A DNA stretch of 64,000 nt from an uncultured Coriobacteriaceae bacterium (GTDB lineage Bacteria > Actinomycetota > Coriobacteriia > Coriobacteriales > Atopobiaceae). The notes beneath the pieces are model-generated. The model had not been told where the DNA came from, searched no databases, and saw only the letters and a program-made list of their open reading frames with translations. Numbering within the stretch: position 1 is the stretch's first letter; the number at the start of each line of letters is the position of its first letter. Positions 44,310-50,980 of the stretch are shown in pieces. The DNA is taken from positions 1 to 64,000 of the forward strand of contig CADBCS010000010.1 of assembly GCA_902793195.1 (NCBI GenBank), in the 5' to 3' direction. A program made the position numbers and the translations under genes.

Positions 44310-44535
44310 GGTCGTTCCCTTTCCCTCGTATGTCGCGACAGGCCCATCATACGACGATTGGTGTAAAGACGGCCAGAGGTTACTCACGCTCCGGTCAGGC
44401 GAGGTGCACCTGCTGCCTGTCCGACCAAACGTCCAGATCGAGGGCAAAACGAGAACGAGAAATCGAGAAAAAGCAGTTGCCAAGAACCGCTCTATCCTCT
44501 ATACTATCCTTCGTTGCCTGAGCGGCACTACATAT

Positions 44536-44610
44536 GGGCGTTTAGCTCAGGGGGAGAGCGCTTCCCTGACACGGAAGAGGTCACAAGTTCAAATCTTGTA
44601 ACGCCCACCA
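44536..44610 (+). tRNA. tRNA-Val (GAC)
   Basis: A 75-nt cloverleaf. The acceptor stem GGGCGTT/AACGCCC spans 44536-44542 and 44600-44606. The D arm is TAGCTCAGGGGGAGAGC, and the anticodon arm CTTCC-CTGACAC-GGAAG has GAC at the anticodon. The T arm has GTTCAAAT, and CCA is encoded at 44608-44610. The DNA immediately downstream is AT-richer and accessory in content, so this may be an integration site; no second copy of the 3' end was found in the window. Confidence 0.97.
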
Positions 44611-44667
44611 TACACGAATTGTGCGAACTGATTTTGTTGGTTCGCACTTTTGCTATAGGGAGGTTTC

Positions 44668-44940
44668 GTGACATCTACCAAGGCAGTATTGAGTAGCAGT
44701 GGCGACATGACCTCTTTTTCTTCGGGATCCCATACCATACGGTTTCGGACATCTCAGCACCTTCGCAGATATACGAGGGTGAAGAAATGGGACTACGGCT
44801 ATATCGTCGTTGATGCTGACTACGACACGTTAGGAGAGGTCGAGGAGTACATCGACCTTGTTCCCGTGCTTAAGAACCTGTATTTTGACGTGGACCAGTT
44901 TCTCTCTCCAATTCAGGAGGTGTGCATCGAGTATGCCTAA
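44668..44940 (+). CDS. Small unknown protein, first of accessory triad (possibly DUF2442-like)
   Basis: The 90-aa protein starts at GTG 44668 with AGGGAGG four bases upstream. It is not confidently recognised. The C-terminal half, with a VxxWDYGYIVV strand, EEYIDLVPVLKNLYF and a final strand IQEVCIEYA, is reminiscent of the DUF2442 layout. DUF2442 genes commonly pair with DUF4160 genes, and a DUF4160 gene follows two positions downstream. It overlaps the next gene by eight bases. Base composition is clearly lower in GC than the surrounding chromosome, indicating horizontal origin. Confidence 0.7.
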   Translation: MTSTKAVLSSSGDMTSFSSGSHTIRFRTSQHLRRYTRVKKWDYGYIVVDADYDTLGEVEEYIDLVPVLKNLYFDVDQFLSPIQEVCIEYA

Positions 44941-45163
44941 CATTGGATTAATTGCCGAAACTGCCGACATGATTGTGGACGGTTATGCATTTACTGTACG
45001 CGATGACGGTATCGCCGTTCTCAACCTCAACCATCCCGACAGGGCGTCATTCTATTCACTCAAGGACGAGCTCATCGAAACAAGCATGGATGATATTGAG
45101 CTTGTAATTGTTCGCGAATACTTCGACCGAAATCGCGAGTTCTTGGAGGTGGAGGTTGCCTAA
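44933..45163 (+). CDS. Small unknown protein, second of accessory triad
   Basis: The 76-aa protein begins MPNIGLIAETADMIVDGYAF and contains DGIAVLNLNHPDRASFYS and MDDIELVIVREYFDRN. No family is assigned with confidence. ATG at 44933 lies inside the end of the previous gene, with AGGAGG 12 bases upstream. Its own end overlaps the start of the DUF4160 gene by eight bases, so the three genes are one transcript. The arrangement resembles toxin-antitoxin-like or DUF2442/DUF4160 cassettes, but function is not known. Confidence 0.7.
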   Translation: MPNIGLIAETADMIVDGYAFTVRDDGIAVLNLNHPDRASFYSLKDELIETSMDDIELVIVREYFDRNREFLEVEVA

Positions 45164-45438
45164 GTATTACGCATACAAGGTCTGCGGCTACTTCCTCTAT
45201 TTCACTGCACAGTGCATAGTTGAGGCGATGCATGTACATGCGAGCGATAGTAGACTGACCGAAGAGGGGGTCGGCCAAGTTCTTTGTGCGAGACGACGGG
45301 AGCAGCATCGTTCAGAAGCGTGGTTCACTGACTGATCGCGAACTGCGAAAGATTCAGGCCTTCATCCAGAAGAACTACAGGGACATGTACCGCACATGGT
45401 CACAGGTCAGCAATGAGGGGTTCTATCGCGGCGAGTAA
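45156..45438 (+). pseudogene. DUF4160 protein gene with one-base frameshift
   Basis: Translation from TTG 45156 (GGAGGTGGAGG upstream) reads PKYYAYKVCGYFLYFTAQ, then HVHASDSRLTEEG. At a run of five G (45266-45270) it shifts out of frame. Removing one G restores GSAKFFVRDDGSSIV and SLTDRELRKIQAFIQKNY to a stop at 45436-45438, giving a 93-aa DUF4160 protein of normal length. Uncorrected, the frame ends at 45335 in unrelated sequence. Either the gene is broken, the G-run is phase-variable, or there is a sequencing error. It overlaps the previous gene and completes the triad. Confidence 0.85.
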
Positions 45439-45475
45439 GTTCGTATTAGGTAATGTGTGCCCCACCACGAATTAG

Positions 45476-45511
45476 CAGGTCGGAGGTCAAAACCTTCGAC
45501 CTGATTCCTTT
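45476..45511 (+). terminator. Probable terminator after the accessory triad
   Basis: CAGGTCG (45476-45482) pairs with CGACCTG (45497-45503), with GGT/ACC-type pairs inside, followed by ATTCCTTTT. Confidence 0.6.
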
Positions 45512-45700
45512 TCTGCGGCCGATTTGGCAAAGAGGGGGTTTTCGAGGGGATTTCTGTTCATACTACGCGCTCCTGGGGATTTCTAGGACCGTTCCCTTTG
45601 GGACTGCTGGCGCTACGCAGATGGAAGCCATCAGATTCGCTGCAGCCAGGTCGTTTGCGGGAATCGCATGCGCGGTGCCCTACGTCGAGCCAGGCGGGGG

Positions 45701-45853
45701 ATGTTCAAAACCTGGTACCCAAGAGAAGAGGGCATCCCAGTCAGGCAGTTCGAGCGGCTGCGTAACCGAGAGCACGACGCACTCAGCCTCTGTGCTGGCT
45801 TGCTCGGCCGACTAAGCGACGCTCAGGAACGTGTCCCGGGCATGCTCGGCTAA
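45701..45853 (+). CDS. Doubtful 50-aa frame or gene remnant
   Basis: The frame begins MFKTWYPREEGIPVRQFERL and ends in GRLSDAQERVPGML. GCGGGGG precedes the ATG. Amino-acid composition looks protein-like, but there is no recognised family, so it may be a fragment of a larger lost gene. Confidence 0.25.
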   Translation: MFKTWYPREEGIPVRQFERLRNREHDALSLCAGLLGRLSDAQERVPGMLG

Positions 45854-46066
45854 ACGCAGCCCCACAGAAGGCGGATTCCCGCGAGCCGTGCTGGACGGGG
45901 CATCCTCCTGATTGCGGCTCAGAGTTCCCCGTCATTGACGTGCGCGAGATCTTCGCACGTTATCTCTTCCCGATGCTCAACTGAAAGATGACCAAACCTC
46001 AAGCTTCGCATTATCGCGTTGCGTTCGGCGAGGGCAGGGATTCATACCGAAGCCTCTACGCATGTG

Positions 46067-46106
46067 TTGCATACGTGTGGTATTGATGATAGAATACAAT
46101 GTATTC
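46067..46106 (+). promoter_or_regulatory. Promoter and palindromic operator of the RelBE-type module
   Basis: TTGCAT (-35, 46067-46072) and TAGAAT (-10, 46090-46095) are separated by 17 bases. Overlapping the -10 is the palindrome GAATACA-A-TGTATTC (46092-46106), a likely site for the antitoxin to repress its own operon. Confidence 0.75.
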
Positions 46107-46130
46107 AGATTTGACGGACGGAGGCCAGCA

Positions 46131-46346
46131 ATGTCTACCATGACCATGCGTGTTGACGATGTCGACGCTGCTATCGTGCGCAAGTATGCGAAATTCGAGG
46201 GCAAGACCATCTCAGACTTCATTCGCGATGCTGTGTTCGAGAAGATCGAGGATCAGGAAGATCTGGCAACCCTAAGAGCTGCGATTGCCGAGGACGACGG
46301 GACACGCTATAGCCATGAGCAGGTCCTTGCTGAGCTGGGATTCTAG
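46131..46346 (+). CDS. RelB/DUF6290-type antitoxin
   Basis: The 71-aa ribbon-helix-helix antitoxin begins MSTMTMRVDDVDAAIVRKYA, then FEGKTISDFIRDAVFEKIED, the dimerising DNA-binding part. A C-terminal tail that should wrap the toxin ends in HEQVLAELGF. ATG at 46131 has CGGAGG upstream. The stop codon abuts the toxin start with no gap, so the two are translationally coupled. A promoter and palindromic operator precede it. Autorepression by the antitoxin-toxin complex is typical of the family. Confidence 0.88.
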   Translation: MSTMTMRVDDVDAAIVRKYAKFEGKTISDFIRDAVFEKIEDQEDLATLRAAIAEDDGTRYSHEQVLAELGF

Positions 46347-46613
46347 ATGGCGTTCCGGGTGAAGTACAGCAAGGTCGCCCTAAAACAGCTGAAGAAGATG
46401 GACCGTTTTGACGCGCGGCTCATCACCTCTTGGATAGGCAAGAATCTGGAGGGCTGCGAGGATCCCCGTGCACATGGCAAAGGGTTGACTGCAAATCGTT
46501 CTGGTGAATGGCGCTATAGAGTGGGAGATTATCGAATCCTCTGCAACATAAAGGACGAGGTCCTCGTGATTGAGGTGTTTGCGGTTGGGCACAGGAGTTA
46601 TGTGTATAGGTAA
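46347..46613 (+). CDS. RelE/ParE-superfamily toxin
   Basis: The 88-aa toxin, usually an mRNA interferase acting at the ribosome, begins MAFRVKYSKVALKQLKKMDR. It contains LTANRSGEWRYRVGDYRILCNI and ends VFAVGHRSYVYR, the RelE hallmark with basic and aromatic catalytic residues. Length is standard and all core blocks are present, so the module looks intact. No separate ribosome site; it depends on coupling with the antitoxin. Confidence 0.9.
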   Translation: MAFRVKYSKVALKQLKKMDRFDARLITSWIGKNLEGCEDPRAHGKGLTANRSGEWRYRVGDYRILCNIKDEVLVIEVFAVGHRSYVYR

Positions 46614-46655
46614 GACGTTTTTATCGACCACAAGGTCGATCGCGGCGAGCAGCGC

Positions 46656-47120
46656 CTACGCTGCCTGATCCACCCGCTTTGCCTTTTGCAGCAATTCGTT
46701 CAGCTCCTTTGCTTCCGTCTTGTATCGGATGTACATGATGGCCCAGATGATGGCATGGCCCACTGCAAAGATGCCCGCCACCAGTGCCATGCCGGAGACG
46801 GTCTCGACCCAGCCGACCACATGGCCGAGAAGCAGGAACGCCGCAGTGTAGGAGATGTAATGGACAACTGCCTGCCTCAGCAGACCCCATGAGTCCAGTT
46901 CGTAGAGGGTGACGCCCGCCATGGGGATGGTGCCGAATAACCCCGAAATCAGTACCTGTGCCAACAGGGCACCCGCTTCGCTGCCCGTCATGGCAAGGAG
47001 CTCTTCGGGCAAGGTAATCGTGCCGCCAGAGGCAAAGCCAAGGCCAATCACGATAAAGACTCCCACGACAATCCCCAGAAGGAAGCCGAATCCCGCCCGC
47101 CTCAACGTCGTCGCAACCAA
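46656..47120 (-). CDS. DUF3021 membrane protein
   Basis: The 154-aa protein has four membrane helices (about residues 8-30, 55-75, 85-105, 112-130) and a basic C-terminal tail. It matches the DUF3021 layout, whose genes are nearly always next to a LytTR regulator. The start is TTG 47120; its ribosome site (AAGGAG) overlaps the stop codon of the LytTR gene, giving tight coupling. DUF3021 proteins are thought to act with the LytTR protein, perhaps as a membrane partner controlling its activity; details are not established. Confidence 0.85.
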   Translation of the reverse strand: MVATTLRRAGFGFLLGIVVGVFIVIGLGFASGGTITLPEELLAMTGSEAGALLAQVLISGLFGTIPMAGVTLYELDSWGLLRQAVVHYISYTAAFLLLGHVVGWVETVSGMALVAGIFAVGHAIIWAIMYIRYKTEAKELNELLQKAKRVDQAA

Positions 47121-47126
47121 AGCCTG

Positions 47127-47585
47127 TTACTCCTTCCCCTGTAACCTCTTCTTGATGGCCGGGATGAACCGCCTCGACGCCCACGTCTCCCTACCGTCCT
47201 CCAGATTGATGTACAGTGACCCGCTGACCGAGAAATCGAAATACCTCACCTTTCGCAGGTTCACGATCTCGTAGCGTGAGATGCGCAAAAACCAGCTGGG
47301 ATTCAGCATTGTCTCGGCGTCTTGCATCGGCATCCTCAGCCAATACACGCCATCGTCGGCCACGATTCGCAGTCGCTTGTTGTCAACGGATATCATGATC
47401 ACACGCTCCTCTGGCAACGTCACGATTGCGTCGGTCTCGTCACGAACTGTCAGCAAGCTGGACAGGGGGTCGGCAACCCGCGCCATGAGGGCTTCCACCT
47501 GCTCATCTTCTTCGGACGCCCGAAAAAGGACGTCGATGTTGCGACGCCCTTCCTCGATCTCGAATCTCGTGTTAACGCGTTTCAT
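47127..47585 (-). CDS. LytTR-family DNA-binding regulator
   Basis: The 152-aa protein has no receiver domain. The N-terminal half is a short sensor-like region, and the C-terminal half is the LytTR fold: IVTLPEERVIMISVDNKRLRIV, PSWFLRISRYEIVNLRKVRYFD and LYINLEDGRETWASRRFIPAIKK. It binds DNA with beta-strands and probably regulates its own operon. ATG at 47585 (GAGCGG upstream) is preferred to the longer frame beginning at 47633. It is first in a two-gene operon with DUF3021, six bases apart. Confidence 0.88.
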   Translation of the reverse strand: MKRVNTRFEIEEGRRNIDVLFRASEEDEQVEALMARVADPLSSLLTVRDETDAIVTLPEERVIMISVDNKRLRIVADDGVYWLRMPMQDAETMLNPSWFLRISRYEIVNLRKVRYFDFSVSGSLYINLEDGRETWASRRFIPAIKKRLQGKE

Positions 47586-47695
47586 CCGCTCGCTTTCCCT
47601 GCCGTATGGGTGATGTGCAGTAAACGATCCCAAAGCTCATTATCCGCGAAAACGGGCTTCAAAAAAAACGACCTGTCACTCAACACGCGTGCGAC

Positions 47696-47866
47696 CTAGT
47701 TGCCCCCGCCCTTGTTCCCCCATGCGCCAACGGCAATGATGCCGGCCGCGCAGAAGATGTAGACGACCCAGCTGGGAGACCCTGGAGCCAGATGGTCGAT
47801 GATGAACCAGAGGGCGACGGACACCATGGCTATGATGGCAACGAGCACGCCTTTGTTCAGCTTCAT
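47696..47866 (-). CDS. Small membrane protein, unknown
   Basis: The 56-aa protein begins MKLNKGVLVAIIAMVSVALW and has two hydrophobic segments (about 7-22 and 31-48), ending in a Gly-rich tail. GGGGGA precedes the ATG at 47866. It lies on the same strand as the LytTR-DUF3021 pair and 110 bases upstream of it. Similar two-helix proteins are common and not informative. Confidence 0.55.
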   Translation of the reverse strand: MKLNKGVLVAIIAMVSVALWFIIDHLAPGSPSWVVYIFCAAGIIAVGAWGNKGGGN

Positions 47867-48406
47867 AATGGATCCCCCTTCTCGCCTTCGCGCACGGCTT
47901 CGCGCGTCGGCGAACAAGCCCGGCTACTGGCCGCGTCTTCGTGCAGGTAATTATACAGACGCCCACGTCAAAACCCCGTACCGCTCAGGCACGGTTTCTT
48001 ACCGCTTGGAAGCAAGCGGGGTCTTCCGTCCCAAGCGGTTGGAGAACGGTGCTAGCTGGTCAGATTCCCTCGCTCTTCTGCATATCGCCTCGTCCTCTAA
48101 GGAGAACACATTGGCACCACGGTCATGTCTGTCTCGCTCGTGGTGAGCCACCCGAATGCCATGCTCACGACAACCTTGGCAGCCCCCTCATGAGGAAACC
48201 CGAAGATACCCGTAGCGATCCAACAAGAACGCGATGAGGATATGGACAAGGCAGCTACGGCGATGCTCGAAGCGGGGTCAAGGTCAGATCAAATGATCGA
48301 TCTCTAGCAGAGTTACTGGGGGATAAGAAGGCAGCATAATGTCTCGTTAAGCCGCCGCTTGCAGGGGGTGCCACTTGCAGGAGGCAGTTTAACGAGAATA
48401 CAATAA
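47867..48406. other. Gene-poor accessory stretch with hairpins
   Basis: 540 bases with no supportable gene. It holds alternative stems at 48001-48039: CCGCTTG at 48002-48008 can pair with CAAGCGG at 48013-48019 or with CCAAGCGG at 48031-48038. An 8-bp inverted repeat CTCGTTAA/TTAACGAG lies at 48343-48350 and 48389-48396. Confidence 0.45.
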
Positions 48407-48781
48407 CTACAATCACTAACGCCGCATGCGGCGGCCACGCTCTCCGAGCAGGTCGGCTCCATCCTGCTTGCACACGACTATTCAAAAATGACGGCCTTAC
48501 GAGCGGCATTGTTCGTAGAAGAGATGGGCTTGTCCATCCTCGATGCGAACAAGGAAACAAAAAAGCCGATCCTCATAGAGCTTTCGCAATTCTTCGATAC
48601 CGATTCGGTGCTCATCATCCAGCGCGACTCGGGAAAGCTGTTTAACATCGCAAATCCCGACCAGGAGATTCAAAGCGTCAGCAGAATCATACTGGACGGG
48701 ATTCTGTCGTCGCTTAACGAGAAGGCATATCTCGTGACCACCGACTACAACCGGCACATAGTTCGTTTTACGCAGTACTGA
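48407..48781 (+). pseudogene. 3' fragment of a GHKL-type ATP-binding (histidine kinase-like) protein
   Basis: An open frame of about 124 codons without a credible start reads ALRAALFVEEMGLSIL, SVLIIQRDSGKLFNIANPD and LVTTDYNRHIVRF. This resembles the ATPase C-terminal part of a large membrane sensor-type protein found in gut anaerobes: N-box-like EEMG, then RDDG-like RDSG, then TxxYNR. Everything upstream of the ATPase domain is missing, and a stop codon closes the frame at 48404-48406. I read it as a truncated remnant; the alternative is a small 97-aa protein from ATG 48488. Confidence 0.55.
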
Positions 48782-48907
48782 GCGCGCCACCAGGCATATG
48801 ACGGATTACGCGGGGGAACGCTCCACGATTCCCATACGCCTTCTTTCTGTTATTCCCATCTTGTTAGGTTTACCACAAGGGCCCTCAACAGCGCAGCTTT
48901 CCTGGCG

Positions 48908-49529
48908 TTATCCAACTTGTCCTCCCAGCAGGTCTTCCAGAACTCGGTCGATGTCGGCGTCGATGAGTATAGAGCGGTCACGAATCGCCTGGTGAGCGTA
49001 CGTCTCACCAAAGTTCACACAGGCGTACGTCGCCCGCGAGTTGGCATTGGTGTAGCGCCAGAACGGGTACTTGATGATGACGGGTGTGTTGCCGCCCACG
49101 CCGAGCTCCAGATAGAGTACCCTGCCCTCCTGGTGTGCCTCCAAGAAGTCGCGGTAGCGCTCGGCTGCAGCATGCCAACCAGCGTCTTCGACGAACGTGT
49201 CGTCGGCGCGCAGGTTCATGGTCATGGGCTTTCCGCACACAGGGCAATGGGGCACGAGTTCGGTTGGCACGCGCATGTCGCGCTGCTCCTCGAGCATACG
49301 TCTAACTGTCTCGTAGTTGTCGTAGGTCTTGTCGTGACACGGCTCGATGCACTGCCACAGGCCGTAGTCGCCCTGCGTGTAGAAGAGGCGCTCTTTTGGG
49401 AAACCTGCCAGTTGAAGTCAGTCCGGCTGCGGTCGAGAGACCTGCTCCAGCACCCACGACGATCGCATCGGCACCGTCAATCGCCTTGCGGAGTTCGGCG
49501 AATCCCTGCATGTATTGCATGTCCTTCAT
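48908..49529 (-). pseudogene. Macrodomain-type sirtuin (SirTM-like) gene with internal deletion
   Basis: From ATG 49529 the frame reads FAELRKAIDGADAIVVGAGAG in pieces, the NAD-binding start of a sirtuin, up to LSTAAGLTS. It then jumps out of frame into sequence that in another phase reads LAGFPKERLFYTQGDYGLWQ. The remainder is in frame: PHCPVCGKPMTMNLRADD (zinc Cys pair), LYLELGVGGNTPVIIKYPF and YACVNFGE, ending at 48908. About 80 residues, including the catalytic His region, are gone at the junction near 49419. The companion genes of SirTM loci (macrodomain, lipoate ligase, GcvH-like) are not nearby, so this is a relic. Confidence 0.85.
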
Positions 49530-49716
49530 AATGCATATCCCATCGAATCACAACTTCCTAAACGGAGCGTTTTCCTCTTCTCCCCCCATCCAAGACGTAC
49601 GCGAAGCTTGCCATGCGTGCGCGTCTCTCTCTCTTCACTATTCCTTCACATTTGGGTATTTGTGTCCAAGGCCCTCGCTATTGTGGCCACAACGATAACC
49701 TTACTGAAGGGATGCG

Positions 49717-50541
49717 GTGGAGATGGTGGTACAACGAGACATCCTTGCTGACCTCAGGAACAAGATCCGGTGCGTTCGCGAGTCGATACTCTCGCTCGTC
49801 GCACGCATGGAAGACATCGTTTTGCAGCGGATTCCGCAGATACGCGCCGACTACGCGCTCAAGATCGGCTGCTGGGATCAGGCGTTGCTGGAGGCGAAGC
49901 TTGCCGCCCAACGCGCACGACGCAGGCTGCAGCTCGCACAGGCGCAGGTCAATCGGGGCGAGATGCCACATATGGATGACATCGAGGAACAGCTCGACAT
50001 TGAGCTCTCCGCGTGGGTAACCAAGGCCGAGCAGGCACGCCTTGCCTACGAGCAGGCGCTTGCATACCTCGCCAACACGACCCCCATGAGCATGCAGGAT
50101 GCTGGGGAGCTCAAGAGAGGCTATCGCATCCTCGTAAAGCGGCTGCATCCCGACGTGCGCGCTGGCGAGGGCGAGGGACGTGCGGCGCTCTTCCTGCTGG
50201 CGCAAGCAGCCTATCGCAACGGCGACGTGGCGGCACTGCATTCGCTTGAGGTTGCCACACGCCACCTGGAACCAAGCGAGGACGACCTCGAGGCAACGGA
50301 TGACGTAGGGCTGCTGGGACAGGAGCTGGAGCTCGCCCGCATCGAGGCGGATGTGATGCGCGAGCGTCTGTGTGTGTTGGAGGACGGCGAGGAGATGCGC
50401 CTGGCACGACTTCTCGCGGACCCCGATTGGGTCACCAAACGTACGGCCGAGTTGCGCCGCGCAGTCGAGGAGTGGGAGCGCGTGCGCAGAGAGTGCGACA
50501 GGAGACTGCAAGAGATTAAGGAGGGTTTCTATGAGCACTAA
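49717..50541 (+). CDS. J-domain (DnaJ-like) coiled-coil protein
   Basis: The 274-aa cytoplasmic protein has an N-terminal coiled-coil region (about 1-120, rich in Ala/Arg/Gln/Glu). A J-domain core LKRGYRILVKRLHPDV (about 135-150, with the HPD tripeptide that stimulates Hsp70 ATPase) follows. A second long helical region (about 200-270) ends the protein. No Gly/Phe or zinc-finger part is present, so it is a class III J-protein. The start is GTG 49717 or ATG 49723. It overlaps the HIRAN gene by 11 bases and leads a three-gene operon. Its Hsp70 partner is not adjacent; a degenerate Hsp70 lies at 60702-62234. Confidence 0.8.
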   Translation: MEMVVQRDILADLRNKIRCVRESILSLVARMEDIVLQRIPQIRADYALKIGCWDQALLEAKLAAQRARRRLQLAQAQVNRGEMPHMDDIEEQLDIELSAWVTKAEQARLAYEQALAYLANTTPMSMQDAGELKRGYRILVKRLHPDVRAGEGEGRAALFLLAQAAYRNGDVAALHSLEVATRHLEPSEDDLEATDDVGLLGQELELARIEADVMRERLCVLEDGEEMRLARLLADPDWVTKRTAELRRAVEEWERVRRECDRRLQEIKEGFYEH

Positions 50542-50980
50542 TGATGACAACACGAAGCCGCGCACAGGGACTGACCTTGCAAGCATTCCCACAACTACCG
50601 CTGGCGCAATCCTCGCGGCGATGCACAGCATGGGCAAGCCGGACCTTGACGTACCCAATCCGTTCGCCCATCCCATATGCCTCGTGCCAATGACGCGAGT
50701 GGCAGGTACCACGCATGTGAAGGGCATCGCCGAGATTGCGGAGCGTCTCTCCGAAGGAGACCGCCTGCGCTTGGAGCGAGACACGCGCAACCGCTATGAC
50801 CAGTGGACGATCAGGGTGTACGACGACGTAGGAAACCGCATCGGGTTCGTCTCGGCCGACGTCAACGAGATTCCCGCACGACTCATGGACGGCGGAAAGA
50901 GCCTCTTTGCCGAGGTTACGGACGTACAGCTCGTGGGCCGATGGTGGCGAATCGGGATGGGAGTGTGGCTCGATGACTAA
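50531..50980 (+). CDS. HIRAN-domain protein
   Basis: The 149-aa protein is made almost wholly of a HIRAN domain (about residues 50-145): RVAGTTHVKGIAEIAERL, GDRLRLERDTRNRYDQWTI and RIGFVSADVNEIPARLMDGG. In eukaryotic HLTF this OB-like fold binds DNA 3' ends; in bacteria stand-alone HIRAN proteins are uncharacterised and are thought to recognise DNA ends or stalled forks. ATG at 50531 follows GAGGG and lies inside the J-protein gene; the end overlaps the Sel1 gene by eight bases. The N-terminal 45 residues look disordered. Confidence 0.88.
   Translation: MSTNDDNTKPRTGTDLASIPTTTAGAILAAMHSMGKPDLDVPNPFAHPICLVPMTRVAGTTHVKGIAEIAERLSEGDRLRLERDTRNRYDQWTIRVYDDVGNRIGFVSADVNEIPARLMDGGKSLFAEVTDVQLVGRWWRIGMGVWLDD

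Larger units (their letters stand above)
45439..46066. other. Decayed intergenic stretch between triad and RelBE module
   Basis: 628 bases without a gene I can support beyond one doubtful 50-codon frame (45701-45853). A hairpin lies near the start. Short coding-like fragments such as FPVIDVREIFARYLFPMLN (about 45924-45985, plus strand, ending in a stop) suggest remnants of lost genes. Confidence 0.5.

Noticed and set aside
45453..45815. 120-codon plus-strand frame after the DUF4160 gene
   Set aside because: Starts inside the terminator hairpin region, has low-complexity composition and no recognisable similarity.
48497..48790. 97-codon minus-strand frame opposite the GHKL fragment
   Set aside because: The plus-strand reading shows ATPase-like motifs; the minus-strand one shows none.
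44536..49530. Complete integrated element with attL/attR at tRNA-Val
   Set aside because: No second copy of the tRNA 3' end and no integrase gene was found in the window.
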